A program made the position numbers and the translations under genes. This document shows positions 35,977 to 41,936 of a DNA stretch of 41,936 bases, one piece after another. The stretch spans positions 1 to 41,936 of the forward strand of contig CAMBGS010000006.1 in the NCBI GenBank assembly GCA_945866305.1, written 5' to 3'. The notes under the pieces are model-generated. The model was not told the origin of the DNA and made no database searches. It saw only the letters and a list, made by a program, of their open reading frames with translations. Every line of letters starts with the position of its first letter. The first letter of the stretch is position 1. This DNA comes from Bifidobacterium breve (GTDB lineage: Bacteria > Actinomycetota > Actinomycetes > Nanopelagicales > Nanopelagicaceae).

Positions 35977-36711
35977 ATGTTCGTGGGCTTTGGTACAACG
36001 ATAAATATCACAACCATTATTGGGGGAGCGGCGCTCGGTGTTTTAGTCGGCGCTCGGATGTCAACGCGCACAAGAACTTTAATAACTGAGGTCTTAGGTC
36101 TAATCACGATTCTTGGTGCTGTTAGCGCCTTAGCGCCGATGTGGTCCGAGCGATATGTGACAGCGCTTCCAAAAGGTTGGACACTTCTTGCGATTCTTGC
36201 CTCCTTGCTTATTGGAGGTTTGATTGGATCAGCACTGAATCTGGAAACCAAGTTGGATGGTCTTGGAGAAAACTTACGCAAAAAGTTTCGCGCTCATGAA
36301 GAAAGTACTTTTGTTGAGGGATTCGTCTCTGCTTCGCTTCTTTTCATTATTGGGCCGTTAGCAATTTTGGGATCAATAAGCGATGGCATGTCGACAGGAA
36401 TCGACCAGCTACTTTTAAAGTCAAGCCTCGACTTCTTCGCTGCAATGGCGTTCGCTGCGAGTCTAGGTTGGGGAGTTGCTGCGTCAGCAATCCCAGTTGG
36501 TATCTACCAAGGAGTGTGGACTGTTGTTGGTCTGGGTCTGGGCAACATATTAAGTGGTTACCAAATAGATGCCATGACGATCACCGGTGGTCTCATGTTG
36601 GTCTGCATTGGTCTTAGATTATTAAAGATAAAAGATATCGCAGTTGGAAATCTACTTCCGGCGCTTATTATCGCACCAGTTTTAGTTCAAATACTGCACT
36701 CGTTTATCTAG
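35977..36711 (+). CDS. DUF554-family membrane protein
   Basis: This 244-residue protein has about seven hydrophobic segments and the DUF554 (YdfK/YqgA) features: GTTINITTIIGGAALGVLVG at the N-terminus, FVEGFVSASLLFIIGPLAILGSISDG in the middle (conserved GP...GS..DG), and SSLDFFAAMAFAASLGWGV. The function of the family is unknown; a transport role has been suggested. It is divergent from the yczE-like gene and may share its operator. No terminator is obvious before the convergent alcohol dehydrogenase gene, whose stop is 27 bases downstream. Confidence 0.88.
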   Translation: MFVGFGTTINITTIIGGAALGVLVGARMSTRTRTLITEVLGLITILGAVSALAPMWSERYVTALPKGWTLLAILASLLIGGLIGSALNLETKLDGLGENLRKKFRAHEESTFVEGFVSASLLFIIGPLAILGSISDGMSTGIDQLLLKSSLDFFAAMAFAASLGWGVAASAIPVGIYQGVWTVVGLGLGNILSGYQIDAMTITGGLMLVCIGLRLLKIKDIAVGNLLPALIIAPVLVQILHSFI

Positions 36712-36738
36712 AAATTTAAGTTTTTTCGCTAGAGGGTG

Positions 36739-37779
36739 CTAGAAGGTGCTGGCATCAATCACGAAGCGATACTTAACATCACTAGCGACTGTGCGTTCGT
36801 ATGCCTTGTTGATGTAATCAGATTTGATAACTTCAACATCGCTGACAATATTGTGTTTGCCACAGAAGTCGAGCATCTCTTGCATTTCAGGAATTCCACC
36901 GATCATTGATCCAGATAGCGAGCGACGCGCAGGCAGAAGGGTTCCGACCTCAACAGCGTAAGGCTTACCTGGCAAACCGATAACAACTAGTGTGCCATCA
37001 ACATTTAACATATCCAGATAGGTGTTGATATTGAGTTCAGCGCTTACCGTATTAAGAATTAGATCGAAATGTTTAATGTATTTCTTGTTAAAGCCTTCTG
37101 CTTTAGTTGATACGAAGTGATGCGCGCCCATAGCCTTTGCATCGGCCTCCTTCGCGGGTGAATGGGAGAAGACGGTGACGTCGGCGCCCAGAGCGGCAGC
37201 GAACTTCACACCCATATGGCCAAGGCCGCCGAGGCCCATCACCGCAACTTTCTTACCGGGACCAACGTTCCAATGTTTAATCGGTGAGTAGAGAGTGATA
37301 CCAGCGCAGAGCAATGGCGCTACTCCATCCAAAGGTAAATTATCGGGAATCGAAACTGCGTAATCTTCATTTATAACCATCACGTTTGAATATCCACCCA
37401 TTGCAGGTGTCTTTCCATCACGCTCTAACTGATTGTAAGTTCCGGTCATTCCTTCGATGCAATATTGCTGTAAGCCCTTTAAGCACGACGGACACTTGCG
37501 GCAAGAGTCCACGAAGACGCCAACACCAATGCGATCACCAACCTTAAATTTGGTTACTGCAGGGCCTACTTTCGAAACAATGCCGGCAATTTCGTGGCCT
37601 GGAACCATTGGAAAGATAGCTGGTCCCCATTCTTCGAGAACTTGGTGAATATCAGAGTGGCAAATTCCTGAATATTTAATATCAAGTGCGACATCGTTGG
37701 CGCCGAGATCGCGTCGCTCAAACTCCCAAGGAGTCAGTGCTGCCTTTGCTTGCATTGCTGCATATCCGCGAACCTTCAT
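36739..37779 (-). CDS. Zinc-dependent alcohol dehydrogenase (YahK/cinnamyl type)
   Basis: This 346-residue enzyme belongs to the medium-chain dehydrogenase family. Catalytic zinc ligands are C40 in GICHSDIHQ, H62 and E63 in VPGHEIAGIV and C158 in LLCAGITLYSP. Structural zinc cysteines are C93, C96, C99 and C107 (CRKCPSC, YC). The nucleotide-binding site is VMGLGGLGHMGVKFAA. The overall pattern resembles broad-range NADP-dependent aldehyde reductases such as YahK. It has a clear Shine-Dalgarno AAAGGAG eight bases before the start, and its ATG overlaps the tdk stop (ATGA). Confidence 0.93.
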   Translation of the reverse strand: MKVRGYAAMQAKAALTPWEFERRDLGANDVALDIKYSGICHSDIHQVLEEWGPAIFPMVPGHEIAGIVSKVGPAVTKFKVGDRIGVGVFVDSCRKCPSCLKGLQQYCIEGMTGTYNQLERDGKTPAMGGYSNVMVINEDYAVSIPDNLPLDGVAPLLCAGITLYSPIKHWNVGPGKKVAVMGLGGLGHMGVKFAAALGADVTVFSHSPAKEADAKAMGAHHFVSTKAEGFNKKYIKHFDLILNTVSAELNINTYLDMLNVDGTLVVIGLPGKPYAVEVGTLLPARRSLSGSMIGGIPEMQEMLDFCGKHNIVSDVEVIKSDYINKAYERTVASDVKYRFVIDASTF

Positions 37780-38459
37780 TGTCTATCTCCTTTTGCGTTC
37801 TCGTCGTCTTGGTTAAATGGTAGAGGCATCGGTGAAGTATGTCCTGCGCGCGATGCACGGGCAGTTACTTGGCGCATATGGTGACGTCGACAGAGAACTT
37901 CGTAAGCAATCTCTGATCCAGGTGCTACGTCGCCAACTACTACTTGCTCGCCTTCGGTAACCATAACTCCACCTAGGGTGCGTGCATTATGGGTTGCACG
38001 GGAACCACACCAGCAGAGGGCTTCAACTTGCAGTGTGTTTACACGATCAGCGAGTTCGACTAAACGGGCAGAACCAGGAAAAAGTTTAGTTCGGAAGTCC
38101 GCGAGGATTCCAAAAGCAAATACATCGATACCCAGTCCATCAACTATCTTTGCAAGGCCTTCGATCTGCTCGGGCTGATAAAACTGAGCCTCATCGCAGA
38201 TTATGTAATCAATTCGGTCCCCGAGAGACAATCTTTCGACGACTAAGCGGTGGATATCCAAATCTGGATCTACTTCTATTGCACTGCTCTGCAAACCCAA
38301 ACGTGATGAGATCACTCCACTGCCAGCGCGATCTTTACTAGTAAAAATCAAACCGGATCGTCCGCGACTTTTATGGTTGTGGGCTGTCTGAAGTGCAAGC
38401 GTTGACTTACCGCTATCCATAGTCCCGCAGTAATAGATTAATTCAGCCACGGGCGGCAT
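37776..38459 (-). CDS. tdk: Thymidine kinase
   Basis: This 227-residue type II thymidine kinase phosphorylates thymidine for salvage. It shows the P-loop GTMDSGKST (residues 12-20), the Walker B-like YIICDEAQFY with the catalytic Glu, and zinc-binding cysteines in ALCWCGSRATHNAR and VLCRRHHM. ATG at 38459 was chosen; a GTG three codons in is a possible alternative. It overlaps the alcohol dehydrogenase gene by four bases, an odd functional pairing that suggests only cotranscription. No promoter is obvious before it, so it may be read through from apt. Confidence 0.94.
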   Translation of the reverse strand: MPPVAELIYYCGTMDSGKSTLALQTAHNHKSRGRSGLIFTSKDRAGSGVISSRLGLQSSAIEVDPDLDIHRLVVERLSLGDRIDYIICDEAQFYQPEQIEGLAKIVDGLGIDVFAFGILADFRTKLFPGSARLVELADRVNTLQVEALCWCGSRATHNARTLGGVMVTEGEQVVVGDVAPGSEIAYEVLCRRHHMRQVTARASRAGHTSPMPLPFNQDDENAKGDRQ

Positions 38460-38495
38460 CCTGCCACTTTTTGGGGCTGGGCGCAGCAGCTGTGA

Positions 38496-39026
38496 TCACG
38501 CGTGCGCCAGAGCAATTATTTTTATATTTGGATAAAGCGCAGAGATTTTTTCTCGACCAGATAGGAAATCTATCTCCAACAAAACTAAAACCTTTTCCAC
38601 GACCGCCCCACACCGTTGCGCTAACGCGATTGCAGCTAGGAGTGTGCCGCCAGTTGCCAAAACATCATCAATAATGAGTACTCGTTGACCAGGTTCGAAG
38701 GCATCTACATGCACTTCTATTTCATCATCACCGTATTCAAGTCCATATTTTTCACCGTGAGTATGGTGCGGTAATTTTCCGCTCTTCCTAAATGGGACAA
38801 AACCTCTTTCGGAAGCACCTGCCAAAGCAGCGGCGAGAATAAAGCCGCGAGCTTCGATACCTGCAACCACATCGACTTTTGGAAGAGACTTCGACATTTC
38901 TTTGATGACTGCACCAAAGGCTTCCGAATTAGCAAGAACCGGAGTGATATCTAGAAAAACAATTCCAGGTTTAGGAAAATCTGGAATTTTACGGATCAAG
39001 GCGAGTGCATCTGTAAATTCCATCAT
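38496..39026 (-). CDS. apt: Adenine phosphoribosyltransferase
   Basis: This 176-residue salvage enzyme makes AMP from adenine and PRPP. Signatures are IRKIPDFPKPGIVFLDITPVL at the N-terminus, VAGIEARGFILAAALA, the conserved KLPHHTHGEKYGLEYG region and the PRPP motif VLIIDDVLATGGTLLAA. Two ATGs stand in tandem at the start (39026 and 39023). It begins 24 bases after the tRNA-Leu gene on the same strand with no convincing promoter in between, so it may share the tRNA transcript. Together with tdk and the purine permease it forms a salvage group. Confidence 0.95.
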   Translation of the reverse strand: MMEFTDALALIRKIPDFPKPGIVFLDITPVLANSEAFGAVIKEMSKSLPKVDVVAGIEARGFILAAALAGASERGFVPFRKSGKLPHHTHGEKYGLEYGDDEIEVHVDAFEPGQRVLIIDDVLATGGTLLAAIALAQRCGAVVEKVLVLLEIDFLSGREKISALYPNIKIIALAHA

Positions 39027-39050
39027 CCACCCATTCCATCATCAAATACG

Positions 39051-39134
39051 TGTCCGAGAGGGGACTTGAACCCCTAAGCCCTTGCGGGCACTAACACCTC
39101 AAGCTAGCGCGTCTGCCAATTCCGCCACCCGGAC
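39051..39134 (-). tRNA. tRNA-Leu (anticodon GAG)
   Basis: The 84-base minus-strand sequence folds as a class II tRNA. The acceptor stem GTCCGGG pairs with CTCGGAC (one G-T pair), and the D arm has the GGCAGACGCGC region. The anticodon stem CTAGC/GTTAG closes the loop TTGAGGT with anticodon GAG. A long variable arm (TGCCCGCAAGGGC) and a T arm with GGTTCAAGTCC follow. The discriminator is A, and CCA is not encoded. The long variable arm and GAG anticodon make leucine (CUC/CUU codons) certain. Confidence 0.95.
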
Positions 39135-39210
39135 GAGTGCAGCCGCAACAATATCAACGGTGAGGGCTCCGAGGCAAAGCGGGCGATGCTTCGGCGTTAG
39201 AGCGCGCCAT

Positions 39211-39228
39211 CTGGAGATAAATCTCTAG
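39211..39228. promoter_or_regulatory. Imperfect palindrome CTGGAGATAAATCTCTAG upstream of the M20 peptidase gene
   Basis: The 18-base sequence is palindromic with one G-T mismatch. It covers the place where the -35 of the M20 gene promoter would be. It might be an operator; the rest of the 114-base gap between the tRNA and the M20 gene shows nothing else. Confidence 0.35.
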
Positions 39229-39236
39229 CTTTAGTA

Positions 39237-39242
39237 GAGAAT
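39237..39242 (+). promoter_or_regulatory. Possible -10 box GAGAAT, leaderless-type promoter of the M20 peptidase gene
   Basis: GAGAAT keeps the A and final T of the consensus and ends exactly six bases before the ATG at 39249. The first T is missing. Confidence 0.35.
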
Positions 39243-39248
39243 ACGGAT

Positions 39249-40571
39249 ATGAGCAGAGACGGCGCAATAGATCTAACTTCAGTTGAAGATGATGCGATAA
39301 AGATTTGCCAAGAGTTAATCCGCATCCCAAGTGTCAACTTCGGTGAAGGGAAAGGCGATGAATCAGTGATCGCTGATTACATTGTTAAATCGCTTGCAGA
39401 AGTTGGTATTGAATCAAAAATTTACGAAGCTGCTCCCAATCGTTGCAATGTAATTGCCAGAATTAAGGGGAGCGATTCGTCGCGATCAGGTCTTGTCGTA
39501 CATGGTCATACTGATGTTGTTCCCGCAAATGCAGATGATTGGTCGGTGGATCCGTTCGGTGGAATTATAAAAGATGGAATGATCTGGGGCCGCGGCGCTG
39601 TAGATATGAAGAATATGGATGCGATGATTCTCGCGATTGTGCGCAGTTGGGCTAAACGCGGTTACCAACCTAAACGAGACATAGTTTTAGCTTTCTTCGC
39701 CGATGAGGAAGCTGGAATGACTTATGGATCACGATTCATGAGCGCGAAGCATCCTGAAGTTTTCGCTGGTTGCTCAGAAGCGATCTCTGAAGTTGGGGGT
39801 TTCTCAGTAACTGTTGCCGATGGCAAACGTCTCTACTTTGTGGAAGCGGCACAAAAAGGAATTCACTGGATGCGCCTAACGGCGCAAGGTCGAGCCGGAC
39901 ATGGTTCGATGATGAATCCGGAGAACGCAATAACTGCACTTACTGAAGCTGTGGCAAAGATCGGAAAGCACGAGTGGCCGCAGCGATATACCAAGACGGT
40001 AAAAAATCTCTTTAAAGAGGTTGCCCGGGTCACTGGTCGCGAATATAACGAGGATGATCTGCGTCCTTTACTGAAGGAAGTTGGTTCGACGGCGCGCATG
40101 ATTGGTGCCACTTTGCAGAACACCGCTAATCCAACGATGCTGGATGCGGGCTATAAAGCTAACGTCATTCCCGGTTCGGCGAGCGCGGTTATTGATGGAC
40201 GCTTTCTTCCTGGTTATGAAGATGAGTTGAACTCAACCATCCGAGCAATTATTGGTCCGGACATTGCGATTGAAACTATTTCTCACGACATTGCGCTCGA
40301 GGTTGATTTCGATTCACCGCTAGTTGAAGCCATGAAAGCGGCGTTACTTGGTCAAGATCCTGAAGGGATTCCTGTTCCGTATTTAATGAGCGGTGGAACC
40401 GATAACAAAGCCCTCTCCGAGTTGGGCATAGTTGGATATGGTTTTTCACCGTTGCGATTACCTGCAGACCTCGACTTTATGTCCTTGTTCCACGGCGTAG
40501 ATGAACGAGTACCAATCGAAGGACTGAGGTTTGGCGTTCGAGTTCTTGCAGATTTCTTAGAGAACGCTTAA
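39249..40571 (+). CDS. M20-family metallopeptidase (ArgE/DapE/dipeptidase-like)
   Basis: This 440-residue zinc hydrolase has the M20 core: metal His and Asp in LVVHGHTDVVPAN, the bridging Asp in WGRGAVDMKNMDAMILA, and the catalytic Glu pair in LAFFADEEAGMTYGSRFM. A dimerisation domain is inserted in the middle, with RAGHGSMMNPENA. The C-terminal metal His is within LFHGVDERVP. The exact substrate (acylated amino acid, dipeptide or diaminopimelate precursor) cannot be decided; it has no biosynthetic neighbours that would settle it. It is cytoplasmic, with no signal peptide, and converges with the aldo/keto reductase three bases downstream. Confidence 0.9.
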   Translation: MSRDGAIDLTSVEDDAIKICQELIRIPSVNFGEGKGDESVIADYIVKSLAEVGIESKIYEAAPNRCNVIARIKGSDSSRSGLVVHGHTDVVPANADDWSVDPFGGIIKDGMIWGRGAVDMKNMDAMILAIVRSWAKRGYQPKRDIVLAFFADEEAGMTYGSRFMSAKHPEVFAGCSEAISEVGGFSVTVADGKRLYFVEAAQKGIHWMRLTAQGRAGHGSMMNPENAITALTEAVAKIGKHEWPQRYTKTVKNLFKEVARVTGREYNEDDLRPLLKEVGSTARMIGATLQNTANPTMLDAGYKANVIPGSASAVIDGRFLPGYEDELNSTIRAIIGPDIAIETISHDIALEVDFDSPLVEAMKAALLGQDPEGIPVPYLMSGGTDNKALSELGIVGYGFSPLRLPADLDFMSLFHGVDERVPIEGLRFGVRVLADFLENA

Positions 40572-40574
40572 GGC

Positions 40575-41519
40575 CTATTTCGAAATTTCGTTAAGGGCAG
40601 AGCGGACAACTTCGGGAAGGGCAATCTCTTCGCTAACCAAAATTCCGCGCATCTGTGCACCGGTCCGTGCGCCAACCACTGCTGAAGTTACTCCCGGAAA
40701 ATCTCTTACCCAAGCGAGTGCAACCTCAAGAGGTGAATATCCAAGGCCTTGTGCAGCAACACTCACAGCTTCGACGATGCGTCGTGATTTATCATTTAGA
40801 TAAGGTTCAATAAAAGGTGCGAAGTGCGGTGTTGCAGCCCGTGAATCCGCCGGTATTCCTTGTCTATATTTGCCAGTCAGTGCGCCACGACCTAGCGGTG
40901 ACCAAGCGATGAAACCCCGGTTTAGATTTATTGCGCAATCGAGCGCATCATCTTCAACGCTTCGCGATAGTAACGAAAATTCATTTTGCAGTGAAGTGAT
41001 TGGCGCTTTAGCTGAATTGGCTTCTTGCAAAGAAATTGCGCGTGCACTCTGCCAACCATTGAAATTGGATATACCAACATATCTCGCGCGGCCACTTGTA
41101 TATGCCCAGTCAAGCGCCGAGAGAGAATCTTCTAACGGCACCTTTTCATCCCAAATTTGTACCTGCCATAAATCAACGTGGTCTGTTCCGAGTCTTGCAA
41201 GAGATTGATCGAGGGCAGACATAAGAGATGGCCTTGAAGCATCGGTCTTTAAAGAACCACTTTCGTAAGTAACTCCAGCTTTGGTGGAGATAACAACGTC
41301 TTCTCGACGAAAGAGAGTTCCAATGAGTCCGCCGATAACTCTTTCAGAATCACCATCTCCATAGTGGCTTGCAGTATCTAGGAAGTTTCCACCTGCCTCG
41401 ATATACGCACGCGCTTGATCGGCGGCTTCGTGGGTATCGGTATCGCGACCCCACGTCATAGTGCCAAGCCCTAAGCGGGAGATTTCCAGCCCTGAGTTGC
41501 CAACCATTCGCATTTCCAT
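40575..41519 (-). CDS. Aldo/keto reductase
   Basis: This 314-residue protein is a TIM-barrel aldo/keto reductase. The catalytic Asp48 and Tyr53 lie in NFLDTASHYGDGDSERVIG and Lys80 in VVISTKAGV. The fourth member of the usual tetrad, the histidine of a QVHxWD-like motif, reads Gln121 here (LWQVQIWDEK). The cofactor end shows VGISNFNGW, AWSPLGRGALTGKY and the C-terminal SAVVGARTGAQM. Substrate is unknown. A TAGGGT box lies six bases before the start, in a divergent promoter shared with the histidine phosphatase, a pairing I recall from other Actinobacteria near mshC. Confidence 0.9.
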   Translation of the reverse strand: MEMRMVGNSGLEISRLGLGTMTWGRDTDTHEAADQARAYIEAGGNFLDTASHYGDGDSERVIGGLIGTLFRREDVVISTKAGVTYESGSLKTDASRPSLMSALDQSLARLGTDHVDLWQVQIWDEKVPLEDSLSALDWAYTSGRARYVGISNFNGWQSARAISLQEANSAKAPITSLQNEFSLLSRSVEDDALDCAINLNRGFIAWSPLGRGALTGKYRQGIPADSRAATPHFAPFIEPYLNDKSRRIVEAVSVAAQGLGYSPLEVALAWVRDFPGVTSAVVGARTGAQMRGILVSEEIALPEVVRSALNEISK

Positions 41520-41525
41520 GGCGCG

Positions 41526-41531
41526 ACCCTA
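41526..41531 (-). promoter_or_regulatory. -10 box TAGGGT, leaderless promoter of the aldo/keto reductase gene
   Basis: On the minus strand TAGGGT ends exactly six bases before the ATG at 41519. No Shine-Dalgarno sequence is present. Confidence 0.55.
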
Positions 41532-41556
41532 GCAAGACGCGAGGATAAATTACGGA

Positions 41557-41562
41557 TAACCT
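41557..41562 (+). promoter_or_regulatory. -10 box TAACCT, leaderless promoter of the histidine phosphatase gene
   Basis: TAACCT ends exactly six bases before the ATG at 41569. It lies only 25 bases from the divergent -10 box, so the two promoters must overlap upstream. Confidence 0.55.
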
Positions 41563-41568
41563 TCCAAC

Positions 41569-41936
41569 ATGACACGGATACTTCTAATACGTCATGCGCA
41601 CTCTGTAGCAAATCAACGCGGCATTCTCGCGGGTCGCACAGATGGGGTAGTGCTGACGGAGCAAGGCGTATCGCAATCTGAAGAACTTGCTAAACGTTTG
41701 GCGGGCAGCAAGATTTCTAAAGTGCACTCAAGCCCATTGGAAAGATGTCACTTAACAATCGCACCACTTTTAAAATCGATTCCATCGAAAGATCGTCCAA
41801 AGATTGTGGTAAGTCAGGATCTCTCAGAAGTTGATTACGGAAAATGGACTGGAAAAAAATTATCGAGCCTGTATCGAGAGAAACTTTGGAAAGTTGTTCA
41901 AAATCGACCGAGTGCAATGTATTTTCCAGCTGGCGA
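41569..41936 (+). CDS. Histidine phosphatase (phosphoglycerate mutase-like), 3' end outside window
   Basis: The first 122 residues are visible; the gene runs off the window edge. The phosphohistidine motif is ILLIRHAHSVANQRG (RHG-type with Ala in place of Gly), followed by GRTDGVVLTEQGVSQSEELA and VHSSPLERCHLT, then the DYGKWTG region with the acidic catalytic residue in LSEVDYGKW. The family covers phosphatases and mutases with varied substrates, so the function is open. In Streptomyces a protein of this type lies next to DUF3090 and near mshC for mycothiol synthesis (from memory), which may be expected downstream. Confidence 0.88.
   Translation, partial: MTRILLIRHAHSVANQRGILAGRTDGVVLTEQGVSQSEELAKRLAGSKISKVHSSPLERCHLTIAPLLKSIPSKDRPKIVVSQDLSEVDYGKWTGKKLSSLYREKLWKVVQNRPSAMYFPAG

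Noticed and set aside
1-41936. Mobile elements, CRISPR arrays, phage or toxin-antitoxin modules
   Set aside because: No transposase, integrase, direct repeat series or small toxin pair is visible. All gaps are short and synteny is that of core actinobacterial genes.

Overview
The window looks like a compact core-genome segment of a streamlined, low-to-medium GC member of the Actinobacteria, most like the freshwater acI group (Nanopelagicales: Planktophila/Nanopelagicus). That placement is an inference. It rests on the actinobacterial gene order efp-nusB-bldD-pyrR-pyrBC-carAB-pyrD-pyrF-mihF/gmk-rpoZ-coaBC-metK-priA, on actinobacteria-specific families (BldD, mIHF, a PriA without helicase motifs, serB next to an orphan ABC ATPase), on frequent A/T-rich codons such as TTA, and on almost no intergenic space. 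I see no insertion sequence, phage, CRISPR array, toxin-antitoxin pair or integrated element. No gap without a gene exceeds about 125 bases.

Layout. 1-3904: 3' end of aspS, a DUF948 membrane protein, alaS and ruvX. 3891-9387: mltG, then the shikimate genes aroE, a minimal prepilin peptidase, aroC, aroK, aroB and aroQ. 9502-10484: efp and nusB. 10487-10981: bldD on the opposite strand. 11107-20774: the complete de novo UMP pathway (pyrR, pyrB, pyrC, carA, carB, pyrK, pyrD, pyrF) in one overlapping operon, led by an RNA hairpin that fits the PyrR-binding loop. 20784-29123: an mIHF-guanylate kinase fusion, rpoZ, coaBC, metK, priA, def, fmt and rsmB. 29133-30926: rpe, hisE and hisG. 30921-33648: serB (minus strand), an ABC ATPase and ung, ending at a strong bidirectional terminator. 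33709-39134: mainly minus-strand transport and salvage genes (purine permease, YczE-like protein, alcohol dehydrogenase, thymidine kinase, apt, tRNA-Leu) with DUF554 on the plus strand. 39249-41936: M20 peptidase, aldo/keto reductase and the start of a histidine phosphatase.

How it works together. Most of the window supplies aromatic amino acid precursors, pyrimidines, SAM, CoA, histidine, and the translation start and maturation machinery (formylation, deformylation, EF-P, RsmB). Two expression styles alternate. Inside operons, genes overlap by 1 or 4 bases (TAATG, TAGTG, ATGA, GTGA, TTGA). At operon starts, a TANNNT -10 box repeatedly sits exactly six bases before the start codon, with no Shine-Dalgarno sequence, which is the signature of leaderless mRNAs.

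I found no wholly unknown multi-gene system. The most notable points are the mIHF-Gmk fusion, the regular leaderless promoter spacing, a BldD with an intact cyclic-di-GMP signature, the PyrR loop that pairs with the pyrR ribosome binding site, a perfect 16-base palindrome between yczE-like and DUF554, and an unidentified structured leader upstream of the purine permease.
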